From Flavobacteriaceae bacterium (GTDB taxonomy: Bacteria; Bacteroidota; Bacteroidia; Flavobacteriales; Flavobacteriaceae), in assembly GCA_030590765.1 (NCBI GenBank), contig JAUVCP010000065.1, positions 1 through 8,972 of the forward strand: a stretch of 8,972 nt of DNA. Direction: 5' to 3'. Each line of letters starts with the position of its first letter. Positions within the stretch are counted from its first letter, which is position 1. The notes beneath the pieces are model-generated. The model was not told where the DNA came from and searched no databases. It was given only the letters and a program-made list of their open reading frames with translations. The translations under genes were made by a program, and so were the position numbers. This document shows positions 1 to 6,199 of this stretch, one piece after another.

Positions 1-6
1 AAAATT

Positions 7-39
7 GTTGCTTTTTTATATAAAGTTTTTATAATTTTG
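7..39 (+). promoter_or_regulatory. Bacteroidota-type promoter of metK
   Basis: TAATTTTG at 32-39 fits the Bacteroidota -7 consensus TAnnTTTG exactly. GTTG at 7-10 is a partial match to the TTTG -33 element, with a 21-nt spacer. Transcription would start near position 45-47, only a few bases before the first strand of the structured leader (51), so the leader would be transcribed whole. The -7 match is seen directly; the -33 element is weak and the start site is inferred. Confidence 0.6.
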
Positions 40-50
40 CTGCCATAATC

Positions 51-132
51 TTAGAGGATAGATTTGTAATGATTGCAACCTCTGATGCTGAAAATACATA
101 CAGCATAAAAAAAATGCTAAAGCAAAACATAC
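51..132 (+). promoter_or_regulatory. Probable SAM-II riboswitch aptamer in the metK leader
   Basis: The SAM-II (metA-type) class is a compact pseudoknot that binds S-adenosylmethionine. Its conserved blocks are present in order. The P1 5' strand AGAGG is at 53-57, GATTTG at 61-66, TTGCA at 73-77, the P1 3' strand CCTCT at 79-83, an A-rich stretch at 107-114 and GCTAAAG at 116-122. The 7-nt gap between GATTT and TTGC equals that in the SAM-II RNA I remember best. TTGCA can pair with TGC at 115-117 (A77-T115, C76-G116, G75-C117), leaving T118 opposite T74 where SAM-II has its ligand-contacting U. GTAATG at 66-71 can pair with CATAC at 128-132 across one bulge, as a possible second pseudoknot half. 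Two deviations are a 2-3 nt extra stretch (ATA, 58-60) between P1 and GATTT, and a 22-nt hairpin inserted after P1. The position directly upstream of metK fits SAM sensing. The assignment rests on remembered consensus, not a covariance search. Confidence 0.62.
85..106 (+). other. Perfect hairpin inserted in the riboswitch-like leader
   Basis: ATGCTG (85-90) and CAGCAT (101-106) are exact complements around a 10-nt A-rich loop (91-100). If the SAM-II reading is right, this stem-loop sits in the linker between the P1 3' strand and the GCTAAA block, a place where extra sequence need not disturb the core. The 3' arm AGCAT (102-106) can instead pair with ATGCT (114-118) around seven A residues, which would occupy the GCTAAA block. 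Confidence 0.6.
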
Positions 133-189
133 TACTTTAGAATTTCTGCAATCATTTTTTTTAGCCTCTAACTTAAATAAAAAATTATT

Positions 190-1443
190 ATGTCATATTT
201 ATTTACGTCAGAATCCGTTTCAGAAGGTCATCCAGACAAGGTTGCCGATCAGATCTCTGATAATTTATTAGATGCATTTTTAGCTTTTGATGCCAATTCA
301 AAAGTTGCATGTGAAACCATGGTTACCACTGGGCAAGTGATTTTAGCTGGCGAAGTCCATACGAAAACATATATTGATGTTGCAAGAATTGCACGAAATA
401 CCATCAATAAAATTGGTTATACCAAAAGTGAGTATCAATTTGATGGTGAAAGTTGTGGGGTTATCTCATTGATTCACGAACAATCACAAGATATCAATCA
501 GGGAGTAGAACGTGAAGAAAAAGAAGAACAAGGAGCAGGCGATCAAGGGATGATGTTTGGTTATGCCACCAATGAAACTGAAAACTTTATGCCATTAGCT
601 CTGGATCTCAGTCATTTATTATTAAGAGAACTGGCTGACATACGAAGAGAAGATAAGGAAATTACCTATTTACGCCCCGATGCAAAAAGTCAGGTAACCA
701 TTGAATACTCTGATGATAATATTCCGCAGAGAATAGACACAATTGTTATTTCTACTCAACATGACGAGTTTGATGAAGATGAGGTAATGTTGGCAAAGAT
801 CAAAAAAGATGTTATCAAAATATTGATACCAAGAGTTATTGCTAAACTCCCTAAAAATATTCAAGTACTGTTCAATGATCAGATAACTTATCATGTAAAT
901 CCAACTGGTAAATTTGTTATTGGCGGACCTCATGGAGATACTGGATTAACCGGAAGAAAGATTATTGTTGATACTTATGGTGGAAGAGGAGCTCATGGTG
1001 GTGGCGCTTTCAGCGGAAAAGATCCAAGTAAAGTAGATCGTTCTGCTGCTTATGCAACACGTCATATTGCTAAGAATATGGTTGCTGCAGGTGTATGTGA
1101 CAAAGTATTGGTACAGGCTTCTTATGCTATTGGAGTTGCCGAACCTACTTCTATCAATATTGAAACTTATAACACTGCCAAGGTAGATCTTACAGATGGA
1201 GAAATTTCGAAAATAGTACAAAAATTATTTGATATGAAACCTGCTGCCATCGAAAAAAGGTTAAAATTGCGTAATCCAATTTATGCGGAAACAGCATCTT
1301 ACGGACATATGGGAAGAACTCCTCGAAAAACAAAAAAATGTTTTAAATCACCTTATGCGGGTGAAAAAACTTTGGAAGTGGAATTGTTTACCTGGGAGAA
1401 ATTAGATTATGTTGAAAAGGTAAAAAATGCTTTTGGTTTGTAG
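190..1443 (+). CDS. metK: S-adenosylmethionine synthetase (methionine adenosyltransferase)
   Basis: This cytosolic enzyme makes S-adenosylmethionine from methionine and ATP, releasing phosphate and pyrophosphate. The 417-aa protein is full length; it is longer than the 384-aa E. coli enzyme, as is usual in Bacteroidota. The N-terminus carries the catalytic and metal-binding motif [10 protein letters not shown] (residues 8-17, with H14 and D16). The signature GAGDQG is at 115-120, [13 protein letters not shown] at 245-257, and the glycine-rich loop [16 protein letters not shown], which holds catalytic lysine and aspartate residues, at 270-285. The ATG at 190 is the only start that keeps the conserved N-terminus. 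It is preceded by an AT-rich stretch without a Shine-Dalgarno sequence, normal for the phylum. The gene appears monocistronic, with its own promoter, a riboswitch-like leader and a terminator just after the stop codon. All key residues I can check are present. Confidence 0.98.
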   Translation: MSYLFTSESVSEGHPDKVADQISDNLLDAFLAFDANSKVACETMVTTGQVILAGEVHTKTYIDVARIARNTINKIGYTKSEYQFDGESCGVISLIHEQSQDINQGVEREEKEEQGAGDQGMMFGYATNETENFMPLALDLSHLLLRELADIRREDKEITYLRPDAKSQVTIEYSDDNIPQRIDTIVISTQHDEFDEDEVMLAKIKKDVIKILIPRVIAKLPKNIQVLFNDQITYHVNPTGKFVIGGPHGDTGLTGRKIIVDTYGGRGAHGGGAFSGKDPSKVDRSAAYATRHIAKNMVAAGVCDKVLVQASYAIGVAEPTSINIETYNTAKVDLTDGEISKIVQKLFDMKPAAIEKRLKLRNPIYAETASYGHMGRTPRKTKKCFKSPYAGEKTLEVELFTWEKLDYVEKVKNAFGL

Positions 1444-1467
1444 AATAACTGATGATTTTGAGAATGT

Positions 1468-1501
1468 AAAAAAGATCAAATTTTCTAATTTGGTCTTTTT
1501 T
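1468..1501 (+). terminator. Intrinsic terminator of metK
   Basis: AAAGATCAAATT (1471-1482) pairs with AATTTGGTCTTT (1487-1498) through 12 bp, including one G-T wobble, around a TTCT loop. The 3' arm merges into a T run (1496-1501), and flanking A residues (1468-1470) extend the stem. It lies 24 bp after the metK stop codon. Confidence 0.85.
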
Positions 1502-1505
1502 AATG

Positions 1506-1522
1506 TGAATTCAAGAAATTCA
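1506..1522 (+). repeat. Short inverted repeat upstream of the 1548 gene
   Basis: TGAATT (1506-1511) and AATTCA (1517-1522) form a perfect 6-bp inverted repeat with a 5-bp spacer, about 13 bp upstream of a -7 promoter element. The location would suit a repressor or activator site, but such a short AT-rich repeat is easily met by chance. Confidence 0.25.
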
Positions 1523-1534
1523 TGTCCTTTTCCT

Positions 1535-1542
1535 TACTTTTG
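1535..1542 (+). promoter_or_regulatory. -7 promoter element nearly abutting the start codon
   Basis: TACTTTTG fits the Bacteroidota -7 consensus TAnnTTTG and ends 5 bp before the ATG at 1548. No convincing TTTG -33 element is found 19-21 bp upstream. If used, transcription would begin at or within a few bases of the start codon, giving a leaderless or very short-leader mRNA. The element is seen; its use is inferred. Confidence 0.5.
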
Positions 1543-1547
1543 AATCA

Positions 1548-2336
1548 ATGAAAACATATTTTCTTTTTACTTTTTTATTATTTATCAATATTTCGTTTGC
1601 ACAGGAAATTCAAACAGAATTTATTTCAAAAACTCCTCTACATGCAGATACATTTATTGGTATGGATGAGCTTGACCATGTTTACTATCTAAAAAACAAT
1701 ATCTTGTTTAAAAAACATGATCAAGATACCATCAATTACAGTAATGTTCTATTAGGTAAAATTACATCCGTAAATATTCAAAATCCGTTTAAATTGGTGG
1801 TTTTTTATAAGGATTTTAATTCTGTTATACTACTTGACAATAATTTGAACGAATTAACAAATAGGATAGATTTTACCAAGGAAACACTTTTCAATAATGT
1901 TCAATTTGTAAGTGCTTCTTCTGAAAATAATCTTTGGCTCTTTTCAGATGATACAAAATTACATTTGTATAATTATAAAAATCACTCCATAAAAGTTCAT
2001 ACACAACCAATGATTTTTTACCAAAGTGATTTTAACACCAATCAGATAAAAAGCAATTATAAAAATATCTGGTTATTATCAGAAAAAGGAGTAATCCAAT
2101 TTAATGAATATGGTAATTTTATTCAGTTTATTAATATTGAGAATATCACTGATATTTTTCCTTTAAAAAAAGGATTCATCTACTCTAAAAACAGCACTTT
2201 CTTTTTTTGGAAAAATAAAAAATCTATTCCTATCTCTTTGAATTATACTCAAACTATTAAAAATATTAACATTAAAAATTATTCTATGTATATTTTTGAT
2301 GGCAAATATATTTACCAGTACACATTAAAATACTAA
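1548..2336 (+). CDS. Exported protein of unknown function, possible beta-propeller fragment
   Basis: I do not recognise the family. The 262-aa protein begins with a clear signal peptide (MKTYFLFTFLLFINISFA, residues 1-18, then QE), so it should be exported; there is no lipobox cysteine and no further membrane segment. The mature part is rich in N, K, I, Y and F and in short beta-strand patterns. Two similar stretches, NNLWLFSDDTKLHLYN (127-142) and KNIWLLSEKGVIQFNEYG (172-189), resemble propeller-blade strands, and about 240 residues would hold four to six blades. No C-terminal sorting domain of the type IX system is seen. The gene lies between the metK terminator and a convergent outer-membrane protein gene only 5 bp away. 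Function and partner are unknown. Signal peptide and coding status are well supported; the propeller reading is tentative. Confidence 0.85.
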   Translation: MKTYFLFTFLLFINISFAQEIQTEFISKTPLHADTFIGMDELDHVYYLKNNILFKKHDQDTINYSNVLLGKITSVNIQNPFKLVVFYKDFNSVILLDNNLNELTNRIDFTKETLFNNVQFVSASSENNLWLFSDDTKLHLYNYKNHSIKVHTQPMIFYQSDFNTNQIKSNYKNIWLLSEKGVIQFNEYGNFIQFINIENITDIFPLKKGFIYSKNSTFFFWKNKKSIPISLNYTQTIKNINIKNYSMYIFDGKYIYQYTLKY

Positions 2337-2341
2337 TTTTT

Positions 2342-5005
2342 CTATAATAAATATTTTACAGACAGCATCCATAATCTAGGTTGTATATAATATAAAGAAG
2401 ATGTATTTGTATCAGAAATTTCATTATAACTATCTGTATTAATGGATCTATTGTCGGTTAAATTATTTCCAGATAATTTGAATTCCCATTTACTATCTTT
2501 TTGTTGATAATATAAATTAGCATTTAAAAATGAATACTTATTCTCATACGTTTTTTCATCATTTTTATAATTATAATAACTATAATCTGCAGTGAATATA
2601 AAGCTCTTCAAAAAAGGAATTTCTAAATTAGCAAACGGACGATTGGTAGTACTACCAGTTGAAGCATATTTTGAAAAAGATAACTGATATCCTAATTCAA
2701 AATTAGGAGAATTCTTAAACTTTGTAGCTACACTCGCTTGATAATTTTGTGTAAAAGTTTTTGATTTCACCCATTCATCATTCACAATATTATTAAATAT
2801 TGAATTGTTAATATTGGCTCTAAAATTGGTTTTAAATTTATTATATGTTTTACCATACCTGAAAAATCCTATAAGAGTTTCATCAGCAAATTCTGAATTA
2901 AGAGGATAGGAAATTCTATCTATTCCTATTATCTCAGTATTATTTTTTATTTCATTAACTTTTCTTGTGTAGGTTACCGAAGCATTTATATTGGTAAAAG
3001 AAAACATGCTAAAACTAAAAAAACTTAAAGAATATCTGTGGTTCAATGAATTTTCAAGATCTCTATTCCCTCTTGTTAAAGATTTATAATTTGTTAACAT
3101 ATATCCTTCTGCAGATTTATTTACATCTGAAAATTGTGTAGAAATAGAATAATTGAAACGTAAACTTTGTGAAGAATTGAATTGTAATCTTGCATACAGA
3201 TCAGGTAAAATTTTTGTTAGCTCATCGGTATCTATTGTGCCGAGTTGTTTATCTTCTATTTTGTATTTATGAAGACTAATACCAGGGTTAAAGGTTAATA
3301 TCCCCTTTACCAATTTATAGTGAATTCCTAAAAAGAGATCTGAAAAATAAAAGTCAACATCATTATTTAAATTATCTTCTTCGAAATCTACAATTGTACC
3401 ATCCTCTATTACCTGCGATAAATTAGATTCAAATTTTTGGGAGCTTAAAGTTGTTCCTAAAGTGAAATTCAAATTGCTTTTATTATTTAGTAAGTAATAA
3501 TAATCAACTTTTCCATCAAATTTGCTTGTTGAAAAATTTTTGTTTTGATATAAATTATAAATGTCCTGTTCAATAGTTGGAATAATTTCAAAAGGCTGTT
3601 CACCGGCAATTGAGTTGAACAAAGGAGTATCTTTTTGATAAATGTATTGTAACTCTGATGAAAACACATTTTTATCATTCACTGTGTAATATGCATTTAA
3701 GTTCTGATTCAAAGAAACAGGTTTTTCCTCTAAAAACGTATCAGCACTTCGTTGCGTAGAAGTCACATCATTTTTTTCTGATTGTTTCAATATTTTTCCA
3801 AATATATCGTAATCTATATGCAAATTTTCAGATGGAGTATAAGTAGTACTGAATTTCAACATTGCCAATTGATTTTTTTGTTTTGAAGCAGTTTCACTTC
3901 TATCTACAATTCCAGATTCATTATACACTGTGTTTCGCTGAATAAACATATCTGTTTCAGAATCATTTACTATAGAAAAACCATTAAAAACCATTGATTC
4001 TTTTGGTGTTAAACTAAAATTTACTGCACCAAAATTTGAGACAATCTCTTGTGCCCTATTATTTTGAGCTGTCGTAAATCCTAAATCACTGGAAGAGACA
4101 TTAAACGTAGTTCCACTACCCATCATAGATCCTCTTAGTCCTCCGGTAAATCGAAAATAATCTCTTCTTGTAAATGGAGGCTCTCCGATATTATTAAAAT
4201 CTGCAAGCACATTAACACTTTTATCGGGACTATAATAGAATAATTTTGGTTTTGCTAAATATTTATAATCATCATCACTCATTCCAACACCTGCATTTAC
4301 TTCTCCAAACCAAAATTTATTTTTTCCATCTTTTAGTTTTATATTAATAGCGATATTATCTTCATCATTGGTTATACCTCTCATTCCGGAAACTTCATTG
4401 TAATTCTTAAGAATCTGTACTTTGTCAACAGCATTAGCCGGTATATTTTGGGTTGCTAACTTAGTGTCTCCATCAAAAAATTCTTTCCCTTCTACAAGAA
4501 TTTTTTTAACTTTTTTCCCTTCCACTTCAATTTCACCATTATCATCAATCTCAATGCCTGGTAGTTTTTCTAAAATATCTTCCAACTTTTTTTCTGTTCC
4601 TGTAATAAATGAATCTGTATTATAAACTATTGTATCTCCAATAATTTTTACTGGCATTTCATAGGTAAGTTCAATATCATTTAATGATTCATTTGACTCA
4701 AGCATTTCAATATTTTTTGTTTGGTTTTCTGAATCATCAATAACAATATCCATACTTATTGTAGTATACCCCAGATAACTGACTTTTAAGGTATATTCCA
4801 TATTTTGTTCCAAACTTAACTTATACCGACCCTTTGTATCCGTTATAGAATACGATTGCAATAGGTTTGTGCCTTTTTTAAATGCTATTACATTTGCCAT
4901 TTCTAATGGACCAGACTTATCATTAACAATTCCTTCTAATTTAACGGTTTGTGAAAACATAAAAAAAGGAATAAAAAAGGCAATAAACAATATGATTTTC
5001 TTCAT
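2342..5005 (-). CDS. TonB-receptor-like outer-membrane beta-barrel protein
   Basis: This is an 887-aa outer-membrane protein of the Bacteroidota beta-barrel class related to TonB-dependent receptors. A signal peptide (about residues 1-18, ending MFSQ) precedes a carboxypeptidase-regulatory-like domain (about 20-105, with GIVNDKSGPLEMANV and SYLGYTT). Next is a plug-like domain (about 115-230, including LEDILEKLPGIEID at 141-154, VEGKEFFDGD and AVDKVQILKNY). The rest, about 230-887, alternates polar and aromatic residues in typical barrel-strand fashion and ends in LSVKYLL. No TonB box was recognised between the signal peptide and the plug. It follows a GLPGLI-family gene by 25 bp on the same strand and is probably cotranscribed. 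GLPGLI genes are very often found beside such receptors, suggesting a shared task at the envelope, but the substrate is unknown. No terminator is seen after its stop codon, which faces the converging 1548 gene. Confidence 0.9.
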   Translation of the reverse strand: MKKIILFIAFFIPFFMFSQTVKLEGIVNDKSGPLEMANVIAFKKGTNLLQSYSITDTKGRYKLSLEQNMEYTLKVSYLGYTTISMDIVIDDSENQTKNIEMLESNESLNDIELTYEMPVKIIGDTIVYNTDSFITGTEKKLEDILEKLPGIEIDDNGEIEVEGKKVKKILVEGKEFFDGDTKLATQNIPANAVDKVQILKNYNEVSGMRGITNDEDNIAINIKLKDGKNKFWFGEVNAGVGMSDDDYKYLAKPKLFYYSPDKSVNVLADFNNIGEPPFTRRDYFRFTGGLRGSMMGSGTTFNVSSSDLGFTTAQNNRAQEIVSNFGAVNFSLTPKESMVFNGFSIVNDSETDMFIQRNTVYNESGIVDRSETASKQKNQLAMLKFSTTYTPSENLHIDYDIFGKILKQSEKNDVTSTQRSADTFLEEKPVSLNQNLNAYYTVNDKNVFSSELQYIYQKDTPLFNSIAGEQPFEIIPTIEQDIYNLYQNKNFSTSKFDGKVDYYYLLNNKSNLNFTLGTTLSSQKFESNLSQVIEDGTIVDFEEDNLNNDVDFYFSDLFLGIHYKLVKGILTFNPGISLHKYKIEDKQLGTIDTDELTKILPDLYARLQFNSSQSLRFNYSISTQFSDVNKSAEGYMLTNYKSLTRGNRDLENSLNHRYSLSFFSFSMFSFTNINASVTYTRKVNEIKNNTEIIGIDRISYPLNSEFADETLIGFFRYGKTYNKFKTNFRANINNSIFNNIVNDEWVKSKTFTQNYQASVATKFKNSPNFELGYQLSFSKYASTGSTTNRPFANLEIPFLKSFIFTADYSYYNYKNDEKTYENKYSFLNANLYYQQKDSKWEFKLSGNNLTDNRSINTDSYNEISDTNTSSLYYIQPRLWMLSVKYLL

Positions 5006-5022
5006 TTAAAGTACGCTTTAAA
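5005..5022 (-). promoter_or_regulatory. Hairpin overlapping the start codon of the barrel gene
   Basis: On the minus strand TTTAAAG (5022-5016), a CGTA loop and CTTTAAA (5011-5005) form a perfect 7-bp stem whose last base is the A of the barrel gene's ATG. It fills most of the 25-bp gap after the GLPGLI gene. It could tune translation of the second gene or mark a processing point. With one G-C pair it is weak, and chance is possible in AT-rich DNA. Confidence 0.35.
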
Positions 5023-5030
5023 AATATAAA

Positions 5031-5897
5031 CTAATTACTATGTCTCATCATTCCTCGTTCACCACCACTTTTTTGACGTTCATTTCTAAATCTTTCCCTC
5101 ATTTCTTCAGTCTTTTTAGCAACTATTTCATCATATTCCTCCTGCGTTACAATTTTTCCTTTTGTTGGTTCTTTCAATTCAGCTTTTTCTTTAGGATTTA
5201 AAACAATTTTTGTGCACATGATCTTAGTATCCCTAACACTTACTTCTAAGATTAACCCAGGTAGACCCCAATAATCTCCTGGTCCTTGACTAATTGGAAT
5301 GTCTAATGTATACCATGCAGTAACAATAACAGGCTCTGATGTAGGTTTTTTTATTGCTTCCTCTTCCCTTTTATCTTCTTCTTTATTATTTCTTCTACCA
5401 AATCTCATTTCTCTTCTTACAGGCATATTAACAACGGTAGTTGCTTTAAAGCTCATTTGATCACCAATCATCTTTGTCTCTTTTTCCATTTTCCATTTAT
5501 AAGCAACCAATTCATCTTTAATTAAAAAATTTTTGCCGCTAAATTCATTCTCTTTAGTTGACTTCTTGGTTTGAACATTTTTATAATGTTTTCCAGAAGC
5601 TCCACCAGTCATCATTAAAAATCTCATCCCACCTCTACTAGAATTTTGATCTAATTTCTCCTCTTCTCTATAAATTGAAGCTGTTTTATTAAAGCTCAAT
5701 TCATACGTTTTTTCTAGATTATTCTTCATTCTCTCCTGAAAAATCTTAATTCTGTCAGCAGGAATTCCTGATTTTGAAAAATCAATATCCAAATTTGTTT
5801 TTGACTCATAAATAGCTTTTCCTTGAAAATTTTGAGCTATTAAAGAAGTGGTAAATAAAAAAACTGTTAAGCTAATACTTATAATTATTTCTTTCAT
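5031..5897 (-). CDS. GLPGLI family exported protein
   Basis: The 288-aa protein belongs to the GLPGLI family, an envelope-associated Bacteroidota family of unknown function named for its signature, found here exactly at residues 211-216 (GPGDYWGLPGLILEV). A signal peptide spans about residues 1-21 (ending SLIAQ). The family pattern of W, D and P before the signature is present (AWYTLDIPISQGP, 194-206). Two features look specific to this member: a highly charged insert at about 165-185 (RRNNKEEDKREEEAIKK) just before the signature region, and a basic, flexible C-terminal tail (about 265-288). The gene leads a probable two-gene operon with the outer-membrane barrel protein 25 bp downstream. Family membership is secure; a role as periplasmic partner of the barrel is inferred only from the recurrent pairing. 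No convincing promoter was found upstream: TAATTTTA on the minus strand at 5927-5920 differs from the -7 consensus at one base. Confidence 0.93.
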   Translation of the reverse strand: MKEIIISISLTVFLFTTSLIAQNFQGKAIYESKTNLDIDFSKSGIPADRIKIFQERMKNNLEKTYELSFNKTASIYREEEKLDQNSSRGGMRFLMMTGGASGKHYKNVQTKKSTKENEFSGKNFLIKDELVAYKWKMEKETKMIGDQMSFKATTVVNMPVRREMRFGRRNNKEEDKREEEAIKKPTSEPVIVTAWYTLDIPISQGPGDYWGLPGLILEVSVRDTKIMCTKIVLNPKEKAELKEPTKGKIVTQEEYDEIVAKKTEEMRERFRNERQKSGGERGMMRHSN

Positions 5898-6138
5898 TAT
5901 TTTTGTGTTATTGTAGTTATAAAATTATTTAATTCAATCTAGAGTAGAACTTATTGAAAAATATTCCCACTTTACCATCTATTAGACCATTCAAAAAAGC
6001 AATAGTTTAAAATTAATTTTTATTTAAAAAACTGATGTTTTATACCAATCTTATTGAATTTAACTTGTACTTATTTTAAAAGTACTCATTAAATGCTTAT
6101 TTAAATGTTTAAAACATAGAAATAATCTATATTTTTTA

Positions 6139-6146
6139 TAAATTCG
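6139..6146 (+). promoter_or_regulatory. Candidate -7 promoter element of the deoxynucleoside kinase gene
   Basis: TAAATTCG differs from TAnnTTTG at one position and is followed by CA, a common context for this element in flavobacteria. It would give a leader of about 45-50 nt. A clear TTTG at -33 is missing. It is the best of several weak candidates; TACTTTAC at 6173-6180 is the runner-up. Confidence 0.35.
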
Positions 6147-6154
6147 CAATCCTT

Positions 6155-6176
6155 AGTAGTTATTAAAATTACTACT
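6155..6176 (+). repeat. Inverted repeat in the kinase leader
   Basis: AGTAGT (6155-6160) and ACTACT (6171-6176) are perfect complements around a 10-nt AT spacer, 23 bp before the start codon. It may be an operator or a small leader hairpin, or a chance repeat. Confidence 0.3.
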
Positions 6177-6199
6177 TTACATCTAAATAATTAAGATTT

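Larger units (their letters stand above)
51..171 (+). promoter_or_regulatory. Long-range alternative fold of the metK leader (candidate expression platform)
   Basis: Three nested perfect inverted repeats span the leader: TTAGAGG 51-57 with CCTCTAA 165-171 (7 bp), AATGATTGCA 68-77 with TGCAATCATT 147-156 (10 bp), and CTAAAG 117-122 with CTTTAG 135-140 (6 bp). Each uses a strand the aptamer fold also needs, so the two folds are mutually exclusive. The 10-bp stem runs directly into eight T residues (155-162), terminator-like. The outer stem ends 18 nt before the metK start codon, where ribosome access could be affected. Pairings are seen directly; the switching role and its sign are inferred. 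Confidence 0.55.
5898..6199. other. Divergent intergenic region, 302 bp, AT-rich
   Basis: This gap separates the minus-strand GLPGLI gene from the plus-strand deoxynucleoside kinase gene and should hold both promoters. No plausible coding sequence was seen on either strand. It contains an inverted repeat GTACTT/AAGTAC (6067-6072/6080-6085), a candidate kinase promoter (6139-6146), a second inverted repeat (6155-6176) and a weak GLPGLI -7 candidate (5920-5927). The stretch 5940-6060 shows nothing I can name. Confidence 0.6.

Noticed and set aside
61..123. Resemblance of TTTGTAATGATTGCAACC and TGCTAAA to the SAM-I (S-box) core
   Set aside because: The upstream GGTGGAGGGA-type segment, the kink-turn and the GGTGC partner of GCAACC are missing; the SAM-II blocks fit in order and spacing much better.
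670..1221. Two minus-strand open frames of 87 and 91 codons inside metK
   Set aside because: They lie fully antisense to a highly conserved gene, have no promoter or start context, and translate to cysteine- and serine-rich sequence typical of shadow frames.
3487..3678. 63-codon minus-strand frame inside the barrel gene
   Set aside because: It is an out-of-frame shadow of the 887-aa protein with no recognisable features.
4422..4625. 67-codon plus-strand frame antisense to the plug domain region
   Set aside because: It is a complement-strand shadow; its apparent composition follows from the coding strand.
5898..6199. Possible small gene or RNA gene in the divergent gap
   Set aside because: No sustained frame with a plausible start, and no strong terminator or extended structure beyond short AT-rich repeats.
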